A program made the translations under genes and the position numbers. DNA of 64,000 nucleotides from Brevibacterium pigmentatum (GTDB lineage Bacteria; Actinomycetota; Actinomycetes; Actinomycetales; Brevibacteriaceae), in contig NZ_CP050153.1 in assembly GCF_011617465.1 (NCBI RefSeq), positions 3,224,001 through 3,288,000 on the forward strand. Reading direction: 5' to 3'. The notes under the pieces were generated by a model. It saw only the letters and a list, made by a program, of their open reading frames with translations, did not search any database and was not told the DNA's origin. How positions within the stretch are numbered: the stretch's first letter is position 1; every line of letters starts with the position of its first letter. This document shows, one piece after another, positions 7,396 through 16,081 of this stretch.

Positions 7396-9408
7396 ATGGA
7401 AGCACTGGACGTCGGTGGATACGTGCTGGTGAGCCTGGCTGCGCTCGTCTTCCTCTTCCTCCAGTCATGGTTCGCTGCCACCGTGGTCCGCCGCGTCGTC
7501 GGCGTTCCCACCGGCTGGCCGCGCACACTGGCCGTCGGCCTCGTCATGAGCGCCGTCGTGGCCGTGACCGTCCAATATCTCTACCGGGCCGGCACCGGGC
7601 AGAACACCACCGGGCTCGACGTCTCCCCCGGAGTGGCGGTGCTGTTCATGGTGCTCGCCCTCGGGTGGATCTTCGCCCTGGGCGTCGGTGCCCTCGTCAT
7701 GCTCGAAGCGGCCTTTCCGACCGGATCCCTGCCGAGCCCGCAGTCGCTCTTCTTCGGGTGGAAGTCCCGCCGTCGCCGCGGCCGCCGCTATGCCCAGGTC
7801 GTGTCCATTGCCGTGCGACATGGGCTCGGCTCCCAGCTGCGCGGCTTCGGAGGCGATTCGCCGGGTCGCGACGTCAAGACCGCACGAGCGCTCAAGGAAT
7901 CCCTCGCCGAGGCGGGGGTGACCTTCGTCAAGCTCGGACAGATGCTCTCCACCCGCAGAGACATCCTCCCGCCGGTGTTCGTCCGTGAGCTCGAGACCCT
8001 CCAGACGCAGGTCACACCTGAGCCCTGGTCAGTCATCGAACCGGCCATCGCCGAGCGGCTCGGTCGGCCGATCGGAGAGGTGTTCGCATGGATCGGCTCC
8101 ACGCCGCTGGCGGCCGCCTCGGTGGCGCAGGTCCATGAGGCGACCCTGCTCGACGGCACGGAGGTCATCGTCAAGGTGCAGCGGCCGAAGGCGCTCAATC
8201 AGGTCACTCAGGATCTCGACATCATCCTGCGGTTGGCGGGCTGGCTGAACAAGGCCACGACCTGGGGCCGGGATCTGGGTGTGCAGTCACTGGCCGCAGG
8301 TTTCGCGAACACGCTCGAGGAGGAACTCGACTACCGGATCGAGCTGGACAATATGGCCAGCGTCGAGGCCTCTCTCAAACGGTCGGGGAAGTTCGACGTC
8401 ACCGTTCCACACGGCTACCCGGGCCTCAGCGGCGAACGCCTGCTGGTCATGGATCGGCTCCCCGGACAGCCGGTCTCACGTGCGGGTACGCTGTTGACCG
8501 GGCTCAGCGATGCCGAACGGTCCCGGTTGGCCACCACACTGTTGGGTGCCACACTCGAGCAGATCATCGGCGACGGGATCTTCCACGCCGATCTGCATGC
8601 CGGCAATATCTTCATCACTCCCGAGGGGAAGCTGGGTCTTCTCGATTTCGGCGCCGTCGGCCGGCTCGATCCGGGCACGCAGACCTCGCTGGGTCTCATG
8701 CTCTATTCGATCGACCAGAACGACAGCGCCGGAGCCACCGATGCCATCATCGAACTCCTCGGACGGCCTGATGGACTCGACGATCGGGACGTCGAACGCG
8801 CCGTCGGCGAACTGCTGCTGCGCTACGGAGGCGGCATCCGTGCGGCGCAGGGGCAGAAGCTCTTCGATGATCTGTTCAATCTCGTGCTCGCTCACCGCTT
8901 CTCCGTGCCGGCGCCGATCAGCGCAGCTTTCCGCGCGATGGCCACGGTGGAGGGTGCGCTGCTGACGATCGACCCGAACTTCGATGTCGTCGCCGTGTCC
9001 CGGCAAGAGGGCAACAGACTCGTGCGGTCGAAGCTCAAGGGCACGAAGATCACCGATGAGCTGCAGCGTCGGGCGCTGCAGCTGATGCCGATGATCGACC
9101 GCATGCCGCGCCGGATCAACAAGATCACCGAGGATCTCGAGCAGGGCCGGTTCTCGATGAACATGCGCGTGCTCGAGAATCCCTCCGATCGCAGCTTCCT
9201 CACCAGCCTGTTCCAGCAGCTCATCGTCGCCGTCCTCGCGGGGGCCGCCGTGGTCGGAGCGATCATGCTCATCACCAGCGACGAGGGTCCGCTGCTGACG
9301 AAAGATATCCACCTGTACTCGTTCTTCGGCTTCGTGCTGCTCTTCGGCGGCTTCGTGCTGAGCATGCGCTCCCTCATGCTCGTGTTCAGACGCGACGGGC
9401 AGGGCTAG
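7396..9408 (+). CDS. ABC1/UbiB-family atypical kinase, membrane-anchored
   Basis: 670-residue protein of the AarF/UbiB/ADCK kinase-like family. The N-terminus has about three hydrophobic helices (residues 5-120). The KxGQ motif appears as KLGQMLSTRRDILP. The Ala-rich nucleotide loop is PLAAASVAQVH, the VIVKVQRP lysine follows, and the catalytic loop HADLHAGNIF and LLDFGAVG metal site come later. Two C-terminal hydrophobic helices re-enter the membrane. UbiB proteins support isoprenoid quinone metabolism in other organisms, probably as ATPases rather than protein kinases; in an actinobacterium the link would be to menaquinone or other lipids. The ATG follows AGGAGAG at good spacing. Confidence 0.88.
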   Translation: MEALDVGGYVLVSLAALVFLFLQSWFAATVVRRVVGVPTGWPRTLAVGLVMSAVVAVTVQYLYRAGTGQNTTGLDVSPGVAVLFMVLALGWIFALGVGALVMLEAAFPTGSLPSPQSLFFGWKSRRRRGRRYAQVVSIAVRHGLGSQLRGFGGDSPGRDVKTARALKESLAEAGVTFVKLGQMLSTRRDILPPVFVRELETLQTQVTPEPWSVIEPAIAERLGRPIGEVFAWIGSTPLAAASVAQVHEATLLDGTEVIVKVQRPKALNQVTQDLDIILRLAGWLNKATTWGRDLGVQSLAAGFANTLEEELDYRIELDNMASVEASLKRSGKFDVTVPHGYPGLSGERLLVMDRLPGQPVSRAGTLLTGLSDAERSRLATTLLGATLEQIIGDGIFHADLHAGNIFITPEGKLGLLDFGAVGRLDPGTQTSLGLMLYSIDQNDSAGATDAIIELLGRPDGLDDRDVERAVGELLLRYGGGIRAAQGQKLFDDLFNLVLAHRFSVPAPISAAFRAMATVEGALLTIDPNFDVVAVSRQEGNRLVRSKLKGTKITDELQRRALQLMPMIDRMPRRINKITEDLEQGRFSMNMRVLENPSDRSFLTSLFQQLIVAVLAGAAVVGAIMLITSDEGPLLTKDIHLYSFFGFVLLFGGFVLSMRSLMLVFRRDGQG

Positions 9409-9775
9409 CCGGAGCAGTCCGAGCTCGCACTGGCCCGGTGGCTGACTTCAGGCCAGTATCGGATACTTTTCGCCAACGGAAATGTCCGATGGCGACCCAA
9501 TTCGATTGCGTCACCCTTCTTAAGCGCATTGTTGGGTCGATCCACGGTGTTTTTGACACGAAAACCACCGTGGATCGACCCAACAAACCAATGCGGGCGG
9601 GGTTCACGGAACGACTCGCGGGCAGCTTGGGGCCTGGCGGCTGCTGCCTCACGGGCCGGACGACGGCATCCAGAAGGGATGGGGCGGCCGATCACGGTGA
9701 CCGCAGTGGGCGTGACACGCCTGCGCTGTACACACATTTTGATCATTAACCCTCGGTCGGCCTCTAATGAGCACA
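9409..9775. other. intergenic region holding a palindromic repeat
   Basis: No convincing gene is seen between the UbiB-like gene and the tRNA terminator. Codon bias in all frames is poor. The only strong structure is the 21-bp-arm palindrome at 9529-9586. The local base composition is more AT-rich than neighbouring genes around 9720-9780. Confidence 0.6.
9529..9586. repeat. palindromic repeat element, copy A
   Basis: Perfect 21-base arms (9529-9549 and 9566-9586), TTGTTGGGTCGATCCACGG at the left and its complement at the right, enclose a 16-base loop. A second, diverged copy sharing the TTGTTnGGTCGATCC core sits inside ispD at 33077-33138. The two copies and their symmetry suggest a REP- or MITE-like element. 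There is no T-run, so it is not an ordinary terminator. Confidence 0.8.
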
Positions 9776-9776
9776 G

Positions 9777-9816
9777 AAAAAGCCCCGCGCTCACTGTTTC
9801 CAGCGATGCGCGGGGC
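9777..9816 (-). terminator. intrinsic terminator of tRNA-Thr
   Basis: On the minus strand a 9-bp stem GCCCCGCGC/GCGCGGGGC (9808-9816 with 9782-9790) is followed by a run of T (A at 9777-9781 on the plus strand), directly after the tRNA 3' end. Confidence 0.85.
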
Positions 9817-9825
9817 CTTCCCGAG

Positions 9826-9901
9826 TGGAGCCCCCTGTCAGACTCGAACTGACGACCTTCGCTTTACAAGAGCGGTGCTCTACCAACTGAGCTAAGGAGG
9901 C
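9826..9901 (-). tRNA. tRNA-Thr (anticodon TGT)
   Basis: 76 bases including an encoded CCA. The acceptor stem GCCTCCT pairs with AGGGGGC, the D-arm contains AGCTCAGTTGGTAGAGC, the anticodon stem-loop CGCTCTTGTAAAGCG displays TGT, and the T-arm contains GTTCGAGTC. It reads threonine ACA and, by wobble, related codons. The terminator lies just downstream. Confidence 0.96.
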
Positions 9902-10050
9902 GTGGTGCGCACCGAGCGTGCGCGCCTACACGATAGTAGTCCATGGCCGGGCCCGGCTACAAAACCGCGGGGACGAGCCCCGCAGAACGCCATCACCGAG
10001 GCGGCTCCCACCTCAATCCTGGCCACACCCGTCCCGCGGGGTATGAAGAA

Positions 10051-10080
10051 GGCCGGATCCCACCTCGGCGGGATCCGGCC
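10051..10080. terminator. bidirectional hairpin terminator after the DsbA-like gene
   Basis: An 11-bp stem GGCCGGATCCC/GGGATCCGGCC with an 8-base loop. On the minus strand it is followed by TTCTTC, and on the plus strand by TTTCT. A second small hairpin, GCGGGG/CCCCGC at 9967-9983, with TTTT on the minus-strand side, lies further on. Confidence 0.75.
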
Positions 10081-10132
10081 TTTCTCACCTAGCACCGGTA
10101 CTCACGTGGCACCGGCCGGGAGACTCAGGCGA

Positions 10133-10993
10133 TCAGCCCTTGAATTCTCCGGTGGCCTTGAGAATCTCGGTGGCCAGGGCCTGCGAGTCGCTGGTCTTGT
10201 CGGTGTGCTTGCCGTTGATGAGCACCCACGGGGTGGCTTCGACGCCATCGTCCAGAGCGGTCTGGCTCGACTGCTCGACGAACTTGTCGAAGGTCCGGTC
10301 GGTGACGCAGGACTTCACGGTCTGCTCAGGGTCGGCCTTGAGCTTCTTCGAGGTGTCGACACCGGCATCTTCGGCCACCTTGAGCAGCTCCTCATCGGTG
10401 CGGCCCTCGGTGCCTTCCTCCGGCTGCTGAGCGAAGAGGGCGTCGAACAGATCGACGGCGACTTCGGGCTGGCTGTCGACGACGCAGGCGGCGAGGTTGG
10501 CGGCGCGAGTCGAGTACTCGTTTCCGCTGGACATGCGGTCGAGGAACGACACCGGCTTGTAGTTGACGACGATCGAGCCCTCATTGGCGAGCTTGCGCAG
10601 CATGTCTGCATTGCCTTCCTCGAAGGCTTTGCAGCCGGGGCACTGGAAGTCGAGGTAGACGGTGACCGTGGCGGCGCCCTTCTTCGCACCCTCATCGGTC
10701 GGAGCCGGCAGATCCGACTCCTCACCTTCGGGCATCTTCAGCGGCTGCACGAGCGTTTTGTCCTTGCCCACGGTGATTCCGTCGGCAACATAGTTCGTGG
10801 GGCTGACAGCTGGTTTGCTCTGCTGGAAAACGAGCACACCGACCACGGCCAGCACGGCGACGACGACCACTGCGATCCCGGTGTACAGGATCGTCTTGGC
10901 GGTCTTCTCCTTCTTCGCTTGATTCGCCGCGATCTGGCGGGCGTTCTCGCGTGCGCGGTTCCGCTTGTCGTCCGCGGAGTTGTTCTTCGCCAT
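10133..10993 (-). CDS. membrane-anchored DsbA-family thiol-disulfide protein
   Basis: 286 residues. A Lys/Arg-rich cytoplasmic N-terminus is followed by one hydrophobic helix (about residues 35-57), so the catalytic domain faces outside. The thioredoxin-fold domain has the active site in YLDFQCPGCKAF (CPGC) and the cis-proline region in ATPWVLING, as in the DsbA_4/thioredoxin_4 group. It should oxidise or isomerise disulfides in secreted proteins. The MAKNNS start is supported by GAGGAA upstream. A 10-bp direct repeat lies in the upstream region. Confidence 0.88.
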   Translation of the reverse strand: MAKNNSADDKRNRARENARQIAANQAKKEKTAKTILYTGIAVVVVAVLAVVGVLVFQQSKPAVSPTNYVADGITVGKDKTLVQPLKMPEGEESDLPAPTDEGAKKGAATVTVYLDFQCPGCKAFEEGNADMLRKLANEGSIVVNYKPVSFLDRMSSGNEYSTRAANLAACVVDSQPEVAVDLFDALFAQQPEEGTEGRTDEELLKVAEDAGVDTSKKLKADPEQTVKSCVTDRTFDKFVEQSSQTALDDGVEATPWVLINGKHTDKTSDSQALATEILKATGEFKG

Positions 10994-11120
10994 TGTTCCT
11001 CACGTTGGATCGTCTGACATCGGTGCGGCCTGAGGCCCGATCGGTGCGGGACGGCTTCCACGACCCGCCGGCACCACTGTACCGAAACAGGTGAGTGGCC
11101 GACTCCCAGAAACATTCAAG

Positions 11121-11143
11121 GTTCAACTACAACGTTCAACTAC
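11121..11143. repeat. 10-bp direct repeat upstream of the DsbA-like gene
   Basis: GTTCAACTAC occurs twice (11121-11130 and 11134-11143) separated by AAC. It could be a regulator site for the DsbA-like gene 130 bp away; nothing further supports a function. Confidence 0.4.
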
Positions 11144-11266
11144 CTCGACACAGCGGCACTGGTTTCCAGGCGTCGACTGAGGACACAGCGACAACGACCT
11201 ACGGACGTCGGCGGCAGACACAGCGGCGCTGATCTCCCGACATCGGAGGCAGACTCCCCCGCCGGC

Positions 11267-13408
11267 TCAGACCGGTCCGGGCAGATAGTCGAAGGGGTTC
11301 GTCGTCAGCGGCCACCACGACATGGCCGCCCCCGACTGGATGACCATGACGGCCAGGATGATGAGCAGCGCGACCACGGCCAGGGCGATGAGTCGGCCGA
11401 GCTGATTGCGAGTGGCCCCCGAGACGAGCAGCCGCGACCCGAAACGCAGACTCGAAGCTCCCGGCCCGACCCACAACACGAGCGAACCGGCGGCACCGGC
11501 CGCCCACACCGACCATTGTTCGGAGGCACCGCTGGGCACGATCCCGGCGATGTCGAGCCGGGTGAGCACGAGCGCGGCCGCAGCCGCGATCGCCGGCAGG
11601 ATGAGCGAGGCCACTGAGGTCAGGATCGATGCCAGCACGGCTCCCGGCGCCGAGGCGAGCGCCCGGAAGAATCCACCGGAATCCGTTCCGCGGTCGAACC
11701 GGTACCGCTGAACCTTCCGATCCAGACGTGTGCCGGTGCGGGCGAGCACCGACCAGATCAGCGCGACGAGGCTGATGACCAGCGGGCCGAGGGGCATGAC
11801 GGCGACCGCCAAGGCGACGAGTCCGAAGACGACCCAGCCGCCGGACTGCACTCGCCGATTTCCCATCGGCGACAGCGGCTGCCTGCCCTGTTGAATCGGC
11901 TGCCTGCCAGGCTGTACCGGCTGACCGTCGGGACCCCTGAGCTGACCGCCGTGACCGGACCGGTCGCCCCACTGCCCCTGCGCGACCTGACCATGCGGTC
12001 CGCCGGGACCGCTCGGTCCGACCAGACTCTGTCCCTGACCGGGCTGGGTACCAGGCTGCCCGCCGGGCTGGACGAAGCCGGAACGGCCGAAGTCGGCGCC
12101 GGCCATCGGGGAGCCCGGGCCTGCCTGAATGCCGCCGTTGGGGTTGCTGATCGGAGGTGCGGTCGCCTGCTGAGGCGGCTGTCCGTGCATCCGCCCGGAA
12201 CCATAGCTCGGCCCTTGTCCGGGCCCCGAGCCGTAAGCGGATCCGCCATGATTGGTCGGTCGGCTGGATCCGGGGTACTGCGGTTGCCCGCCACCGGGCG
12301 TTCCGCCGGAGGGTCCGGCTCCCGGGTAGCCCGTGCCCGCAAAGTCTCTGCCCTGACCGATAGAGCCACCAGAGCCACCCGGACCACCACGGCCGCCGGG
12401 GCCCGCAGCCCCGGCCGCACCGAATCCAGCGGCCGCTCCGGCGGCACCGCCGAGGGCCGCACCGCCGAGGGCCGCACCGCCGAGGGCCGCCCCCGCCGCC
12501 CCGGCACCGCCGCGACCGCCGGGGCTGTCATCGACAGCGGGCATGACCGCGGTCCCGCTCGGTGTCCGCTGCGGTCCACCCGCACCGCCGCTGGGGCCCG
12601 AACCGAGCTGCGGCGGGCGCCCGGACTCGATGTCGACGAGCGCGTCGAGGATCATCTGCCCCGACGGGCGACGTTCGGGCTTCGGGTCGAGACACGCGGC
12701 GATGAGCGGCGCGAAGTTCTTCGGCGCCCCATCGAGATCGAATTTGCCCATGGCCACACGCCCGAGCACCGCTTCCAAGGGCCCGGAGCCATAGGGGTTG
12801 CGGCCGGTGGCGGCGAACGCCATGGTCGCGGCCCACCCCCACCAATCGGTCTTCTCGCTCGAGGTCTTGCCGTCGGCGATCTCCGGGGACAGGTAGCCGG
12901 GCGTGCCCATGACCAGGCCCGTCGCGGTCACGCGCACCTCATCGGCGACCTGGGCGATGCCGAAGTCGATGACCATCGGCTCGCCGTCCATGATCATCAC
13001 GTTCGCAGGTTTGAGGTCGCGATGGATGACTCCCGCATCGTGGACGGCGTTGAGAGCGTCGAGGAGGGCGTGACCGAAGTGGACGAGCTCATCCTCGGCG
13101 AATGGGCCGTTGTCGCGGACATCATCGGACAGGGTCTGCCCGTCGACGAATTCGGTGATGATGAACGGCTGCGCCGCATCGAGTTCGGCGTCGAGAACCT
13201 CGGCGATCCGAGGGTGGCGGATCCGGCGCAGGGTGCGGGTTTCGCGAGCCAGACGCTTCCTGGCGGTCTCGTCATTGGCGATGTGCGGATGGAGGACTTT
13301 GACCGCGACCGGGTTGTTTCCGCCGTCGACACCGAGGTAGACGACACCCATGCCGCCCGAGCCGAGCTCCTCGATGAGGCGGTAGCCTCCCAGTTCCTGA
13401 TCCATCAC
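11267..13408 (-). CDS. transmembrane serine/threonine protein kinase
   Basis: 713 residues. The N-terminal kinase domain (about 1-275) is complete: glycine loop LGSGGMGVVY, VAVKVL lysine, catalytic loop HRDLKPANV, DFGIAQ, activation segment with GTPGYLSPE, and the ERRPS end motif. It is followed by a long Gly/Pro/Gln/Ser-rich linker (about 280-515) containing a perfect 15-bp DNA tandem repeat. A C-terminal membrane region with several hydrophobic helices separated by a basic RKVQRYRFDR loop comes last. There are no PASTA repeats, so this is not PknB; the sensor would be the multi-helix membrane domain. The GTG at 13408 follows TAGGCT by seven bases; ATG at 13405 is the alternative. It is divergent from otsA. 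Confidence 0.88.
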   Translation of the reverse strand: MMDQELGGYRLIEELGSGGMGVVYLGVDGGNNPVAVKVLHPHIANDETARKRLARETRTLRRIRHPRIAEVLDAELDAAQPFIITEFVDGQTLSDDVRDNGPFAEDELVHFGHALLDALNAVHDAGVIHRDLKPANVMIMDGEPMVIDFGIAQVADEVRVTATGLVMGTPGYLSPEIADGKTSSEKTDWWGWAATMAFAATGRNPYGSGPLEAVLGRVAMGKFDLDGAPKNFAPLIAACLDPKPERRPSGQMILDALVDIESGRPPQLGSGPSGGAGGPQRTPSGTAVMPAVDDSPGGRGGAGAAGAALGGAALGGAALGGAAGAAAGFGAAGAAGPGGRGGPGGSGGSIGQGRDFAGTGYPGAGPSGGTPGGGQPQYPGSSRPTNHGGSAYGSGPGQGPSYGSGRMHGQPPQQATAPPISNPNGGIQAGPGSPMAGADFGRSGFVQPGGQPGTQPGQGQSLVGPSGPGGPHGQVAQGQWGDRSGHGGQLRGPDGQPVQPGRQPIQQGRQPLSPMGNRRVQSGGWVVFGLVALAVAVMPLGPLVISLVALIWSVLARTGTRLDRKVQRYRFDRGTDSGGFFRALASAPGAVLASILTSVASLILPAIAAAAALVLTRLDIAGIVPSGASEQWSVWAAGAAGSLVLWVGPGASSLRFGSRLLVSGATRNQLGRLIALAVVALLIILAVMVIQSGAAMSWWPLTTNPFDYLPGPV
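12446..12490. repeat. three perfect 15-bp tandem repeats in the kinase linker
   Basis: The unit ACCGCCGAGGGCCGC repeats three times, encoding Gly-Gly-Ala-Ala-Leu on the minus strand. Being a multiple of three, changes in copy number would keep the kinase in frame. Confidence 0.85.
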
Positions 13409-13415
13409 CTGGCCA

Positions 13416-13421
13416 AGCCTA
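13416..13421 (-). promoter_or_regulatory. -10 hexamer of leaderless kinase gene
   Basis: TAGGCT on the minus strand, seven bases before GTG. The otsA ribosome-binding site lies about 40 bp away on the other strand, so the two promoters overlap. Confidence 0.4.
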
Positions 13422-13470
13422 GTCGAGCGAGTAGAGTTCATTCCAAGGACCGACTCAGGAGGAGGCGCAG

Positions 13471-15060
13471 ATGAGCACCGTCAACTCTGCCGAGCCAAGC
13501 ACCGACAACCCCTTCGGCGACAGCGATTTCGTCGTCGTGGCCAACCGCCTTCCCGTCGACCGTGATCCCGACGATGAGAACCACGGATGGCGTACCTCAC
13601 CTGGAGGTTTGGTCACAGCGGTGGCTCCCGTGATGAAGGCCCAGGAGGGTGCCTGGATCGGGTGGACGGGCGTCGCCGATGAGGACTTCGAGCCCTTCAC
13701 GATCGACGGCATGCACCTGACCCCGGTGACTCTGACAAGTGAGGATGTCCTCAGGTACTACGAAGGGTTTTCCAACGCCACACTGTGGCCGCTCTACCAC
13801 GATGTCATCGTCCCGCCCGAGTACCACCGCACCTGGTGGGATGCGTATGTGCGGGTCAATGAGCGCTTCGCGCACACGATCGCCGAGGTGGCCGCGGAGT
13901 CCGCGACCGTGTGGATCCACGATTATCAGCTCCAGTTGGTTCCGCTCATGGTCCGTCGAATGCGTCCCGACGTGGCGATCGGCTTCTTCAACCACATTCC
14001 CTTCCCGCCGTACGAACTCTTCGCCCAGCTGCCCTGGCGCGATGAGATCCTGCGGGGCCTCCTCGGCGCCGATCTCGTCGGCTTCCAGCGTCCAGCGGAC
14101 GCGGCGAACTTCCGGCGTGCGGTGCGGGGTCGACTCAACTTCTCGACGAAGGGCTCGACGGTCCTCGTCCCGGCGGGCGAGGCCGTGGCCGCGCACGTCG
14201 TCCGCGCCGAGGCATTTCCGATCTCCATCGACACTCCCTATCTGGAGGAGCTCGCGAAGGATCCGGACATCATCGAACGGGCCCGGCAGATCCGTGAGGA
14301 CGTCGGCAATCCGAAGGTCGTCATGCTCGGCGTCGATCGGATGGACTATACGAAGGGCATCCGGCACCGGCTCAAGGCCTACGGCGAGCTCATCGCCGAG
14401 GGCCGCCTCGATGTCGAGGACGTCGTGCTCATCCAGATCGCGACCCCGTCGCGGGAGCGGCTCGAGCAGTACAAGATCATCCGCCATGACGTCGAGCTCG
14501 CGGTGGGGCGGATCAACGGCGAACAGGCCGATGTCGGTTCGATTCCCGTCCGCTACCTCCACCATTCCTATCCGCGCGACGAGATGACGGCGTTCTTCCT
14601 CGCCTCCGATGTCATGTTGGTGACGGCCCTGCGCGACGGGATGAACCTCGTGGCCAAGGAGTATGTGGCATGCCGGCAGAAGGATGACGGCGCGCTCGTG
14701 CTCTCGGAATTCACGGGTGCCGCCGAGCAGCTCACGGGCGCGGTGATGGTCAATCCACACGATATCGCCAACCTCAAGGCCGGCATCCTCGAGGCAGTCG
14801 AGATGGATGACAAGTCGCGTGCCCGGCGAATGCGGCAGATGCGGCGGAAGGTCGCCACGGACACTGTGAGCCTGTGGTCGAAGACCTTCCTCGCCGAACT
14901 CGACCACCTCAAGCACAATCCCGAGGCCGTCGTCCCCGACCGCCCGGTCGCGCAGAAGAGCCGGACCGCTCCCCCGCCGGATGCCCCCGCGACCCCATCG
15001 GGTCGGGCCGATCGCCCCGAGGATGCTGAATGGGTCTCCGAGATCTCCACCTCCCGATAG
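13471..15060 (+). CDS. otsA: trehalose-6-phosphate synthase
   Basis: Retaining GT20 glycosyltransferase that makes trehalose 6-phosphate from a nucleotide glucose and glucose 6-phosphate. The 529-residue protein shows the family blocks in order: VVVANRLPVDR, SPGGLVTAV, WIGWTG, the YHD and WIHDYQLQL substrate segments, GFFNHIPFPPYELF, VGFQ, GVDRMDYTKGI with the donor-binding Arg/Lys, and LRDGMNLVAKEYVACR. AGGAGG lies just before the ATG. The C-terminal 45 residues are a Pro-rich tail not needed for the fold. otsB follows 10 bp later. Trehalose serves as compatible solute and precursor of surface glycolipids in actinobacteria. Confidence 0.95.
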   Translation: MSTVNSAEPSTDNPFGDSDFVVVANRLPVDRDPDDENHGWRTSPGGLVTAVAPVMKAQEGAWIGWTGVADEDFEPFTIDGMHLTPVTLTSEDVLRYYEGFSNATLWPLYHDVIVPPEYHRTWWDAYVRVNERFAHTIAEVAAESATVWIHDYQLQLVPLMVRRMRPDVAIGFFNHIPFPPYELFAQLPWRDEILRGLLGADLVGFQRPADAANFRRAVRGRLNFSTKGSTVLVPAGEAVAAHVVRAEAFPISIDTPYLEELAKDPDIIERARQIREDVGNPKVVMLGVDRMDYTKGIRHRLKAYGELIAEGRLDVEDVVLIQIATPSRERLEQYKIIRHDVELAVGRINGEQADVGSIPVRYLHHSYPRDEMTAFFLASDVMLVTALRDGMNLVAKEYVACRQKDDGALVLSEFTGAAEQLTGAVMVNPHDIANLKAGILEAVEMDDKSRARRMRQMRRKVATDTVSLWSKTFLAELDHLKHNPEAVVPDRPVAQKSRTAPPPDAPATPSGRADRPEDAEWVSEISTSR

Positions 15061-15070
15061 GAGGATCTCA

Positions 15071-15973
15071 GTGACGACCGAACCGACCGTGTCCGTGCCC
15101 GCCGTCTCGACCCCCGCCGAGGTGGACCTCCGTGATCTCGCCACCGCCGATTCGCTGTTGCTGGCCTTGGATTTCGATGGGGTCCTCGCACCTCTTCAAG
15201 ATGATCCGTCGACCTCGCGGATGGTCCCCGATTCGGCCGCGGCGATCGCGGCGCTGGCAGATCTGCCGCGCACCCGCGTGGCACTGGTGTCCGGGCGCGA
15301 TATCGCGACTCTGCGCCGTCTGTCGCAGGCTCCGGAGACGGCCTGGCTCATCGGGTCACACGGTGCGGAGGCCGAGCTCGGGATCGACGCCGACCGCGAT
15401 GGCGACTCTGCTGTCGTCCGGTCGCCCGAGCTCACTGCGGCCGAAGCGGAGATGCTCGCCGCCGTCGATGCTCACCTCGACGCGTTCGAACACACTCTGC
15501 CGGGCGCTGACGACTCAGGCCATGCCGACGGCGCCTCGGACTTCCTCATCGAGCGCAAACCCTATTCGCGGACGGTCCATACTCGTGGAATCGCCTCCGC
15601 GGCGGCCGCGGCCCTGCACGGCCACGCCACCGAAGTGGTCGAGGAGTTTCCCGACATCCGCGTCATCGAAGGCCACGACATCACCGAACTCGCCGTCAAA
15701 CAGGCGACGAAGGGCGACGGCATCCGACTGCTCGCCCGCGCCGGCGGACCCACGGCGATGGGCTACCTCGGCGACGATGTCACCGATGAGGATGCTTTCG
15801 CCGCCCTCGACGAACTCACGGACTCCCACGCTCTCGATGCGAGTCTGACCGTCAAGGTCGGGTCCGCACAGACTCGCGCTTCGTGGCGGATCGCCGACCC
15901 GACTGCCGTGGCCGAACTGCTCGGCCGCCTCGTTGCCGAACGCACGGATTTCCTCCGCACCGTCCACGGCTGA
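15071..15973 (+). CDS. otsB: trehalose-6-phosphate phosphatase
   Basis: HAD-superfamily phosphatase of 300 residues that completes trehalose synthesis. Motif I is LALDFDGVLAPL with the two aspartates, motif II is the LVSGRD segment, and motif IV is GDDVTDEDAF; the substrate-cap residues ERKPYSRTVH are also present. The GTG start at 15071 is preceded by AGGAGG at seven bases and follows otsA directly, so the pair is one operon. Confidence 0.93.
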   Translation: MTTEPTVSVPAVSTPAEVDLRDLATADSLLLALDFDGVLAPLQDDPSTSRMVPDSAAAIAALADLPRTRVALVSGRDIATLRRLSQAPETAWLIGSHGAEAELGIDADRDGDSAVVRSPELTAAEAEMLAAVDAHLDAFEHTLPGADDSGHADGASDFLIERKPYSRTVHTRGIASAAAAALHGHATEVVEEFPDIRVIEGHDITELAVKQATKGDGIRLLARAGGPTAMGYLGDDVTDEDAFAALDELTDSHALDASLTVKVGSAQTRASWRIADPTAVAELLGRLVAERTDFLRTVHG

Positions 15974-16068
15974 GGTCGGGCCGCCTCGGCGAGCTTTGCC
16001 CGATCGGACGCACCACCGGATCTGACGCATGGGTCGGACCGATGCCACGGTCGGGCCGCCTCGGCGAG
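15974..16068. repeat. 20-bp direct repeat between otsB and the LacI genes
   Basis: The same 20 bases containing GCCGCCTCGGCGAG occur at 15974-15993 and 16049-16068. The core GCCGCCTCGG is a word that recurs throughout this window. No T-run follows, so termination by this region is uncertain. Confidence 0.6.
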
Positions 16069-16081
16069 GATGGTCGCGACG

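Noticed and set aside
9409-9775. Small genes in the spacer after the UbiB-like gene
   Set aside because: Open frames run across the palindrome and have no ribosome-binding sites, no codon bias and no family match.
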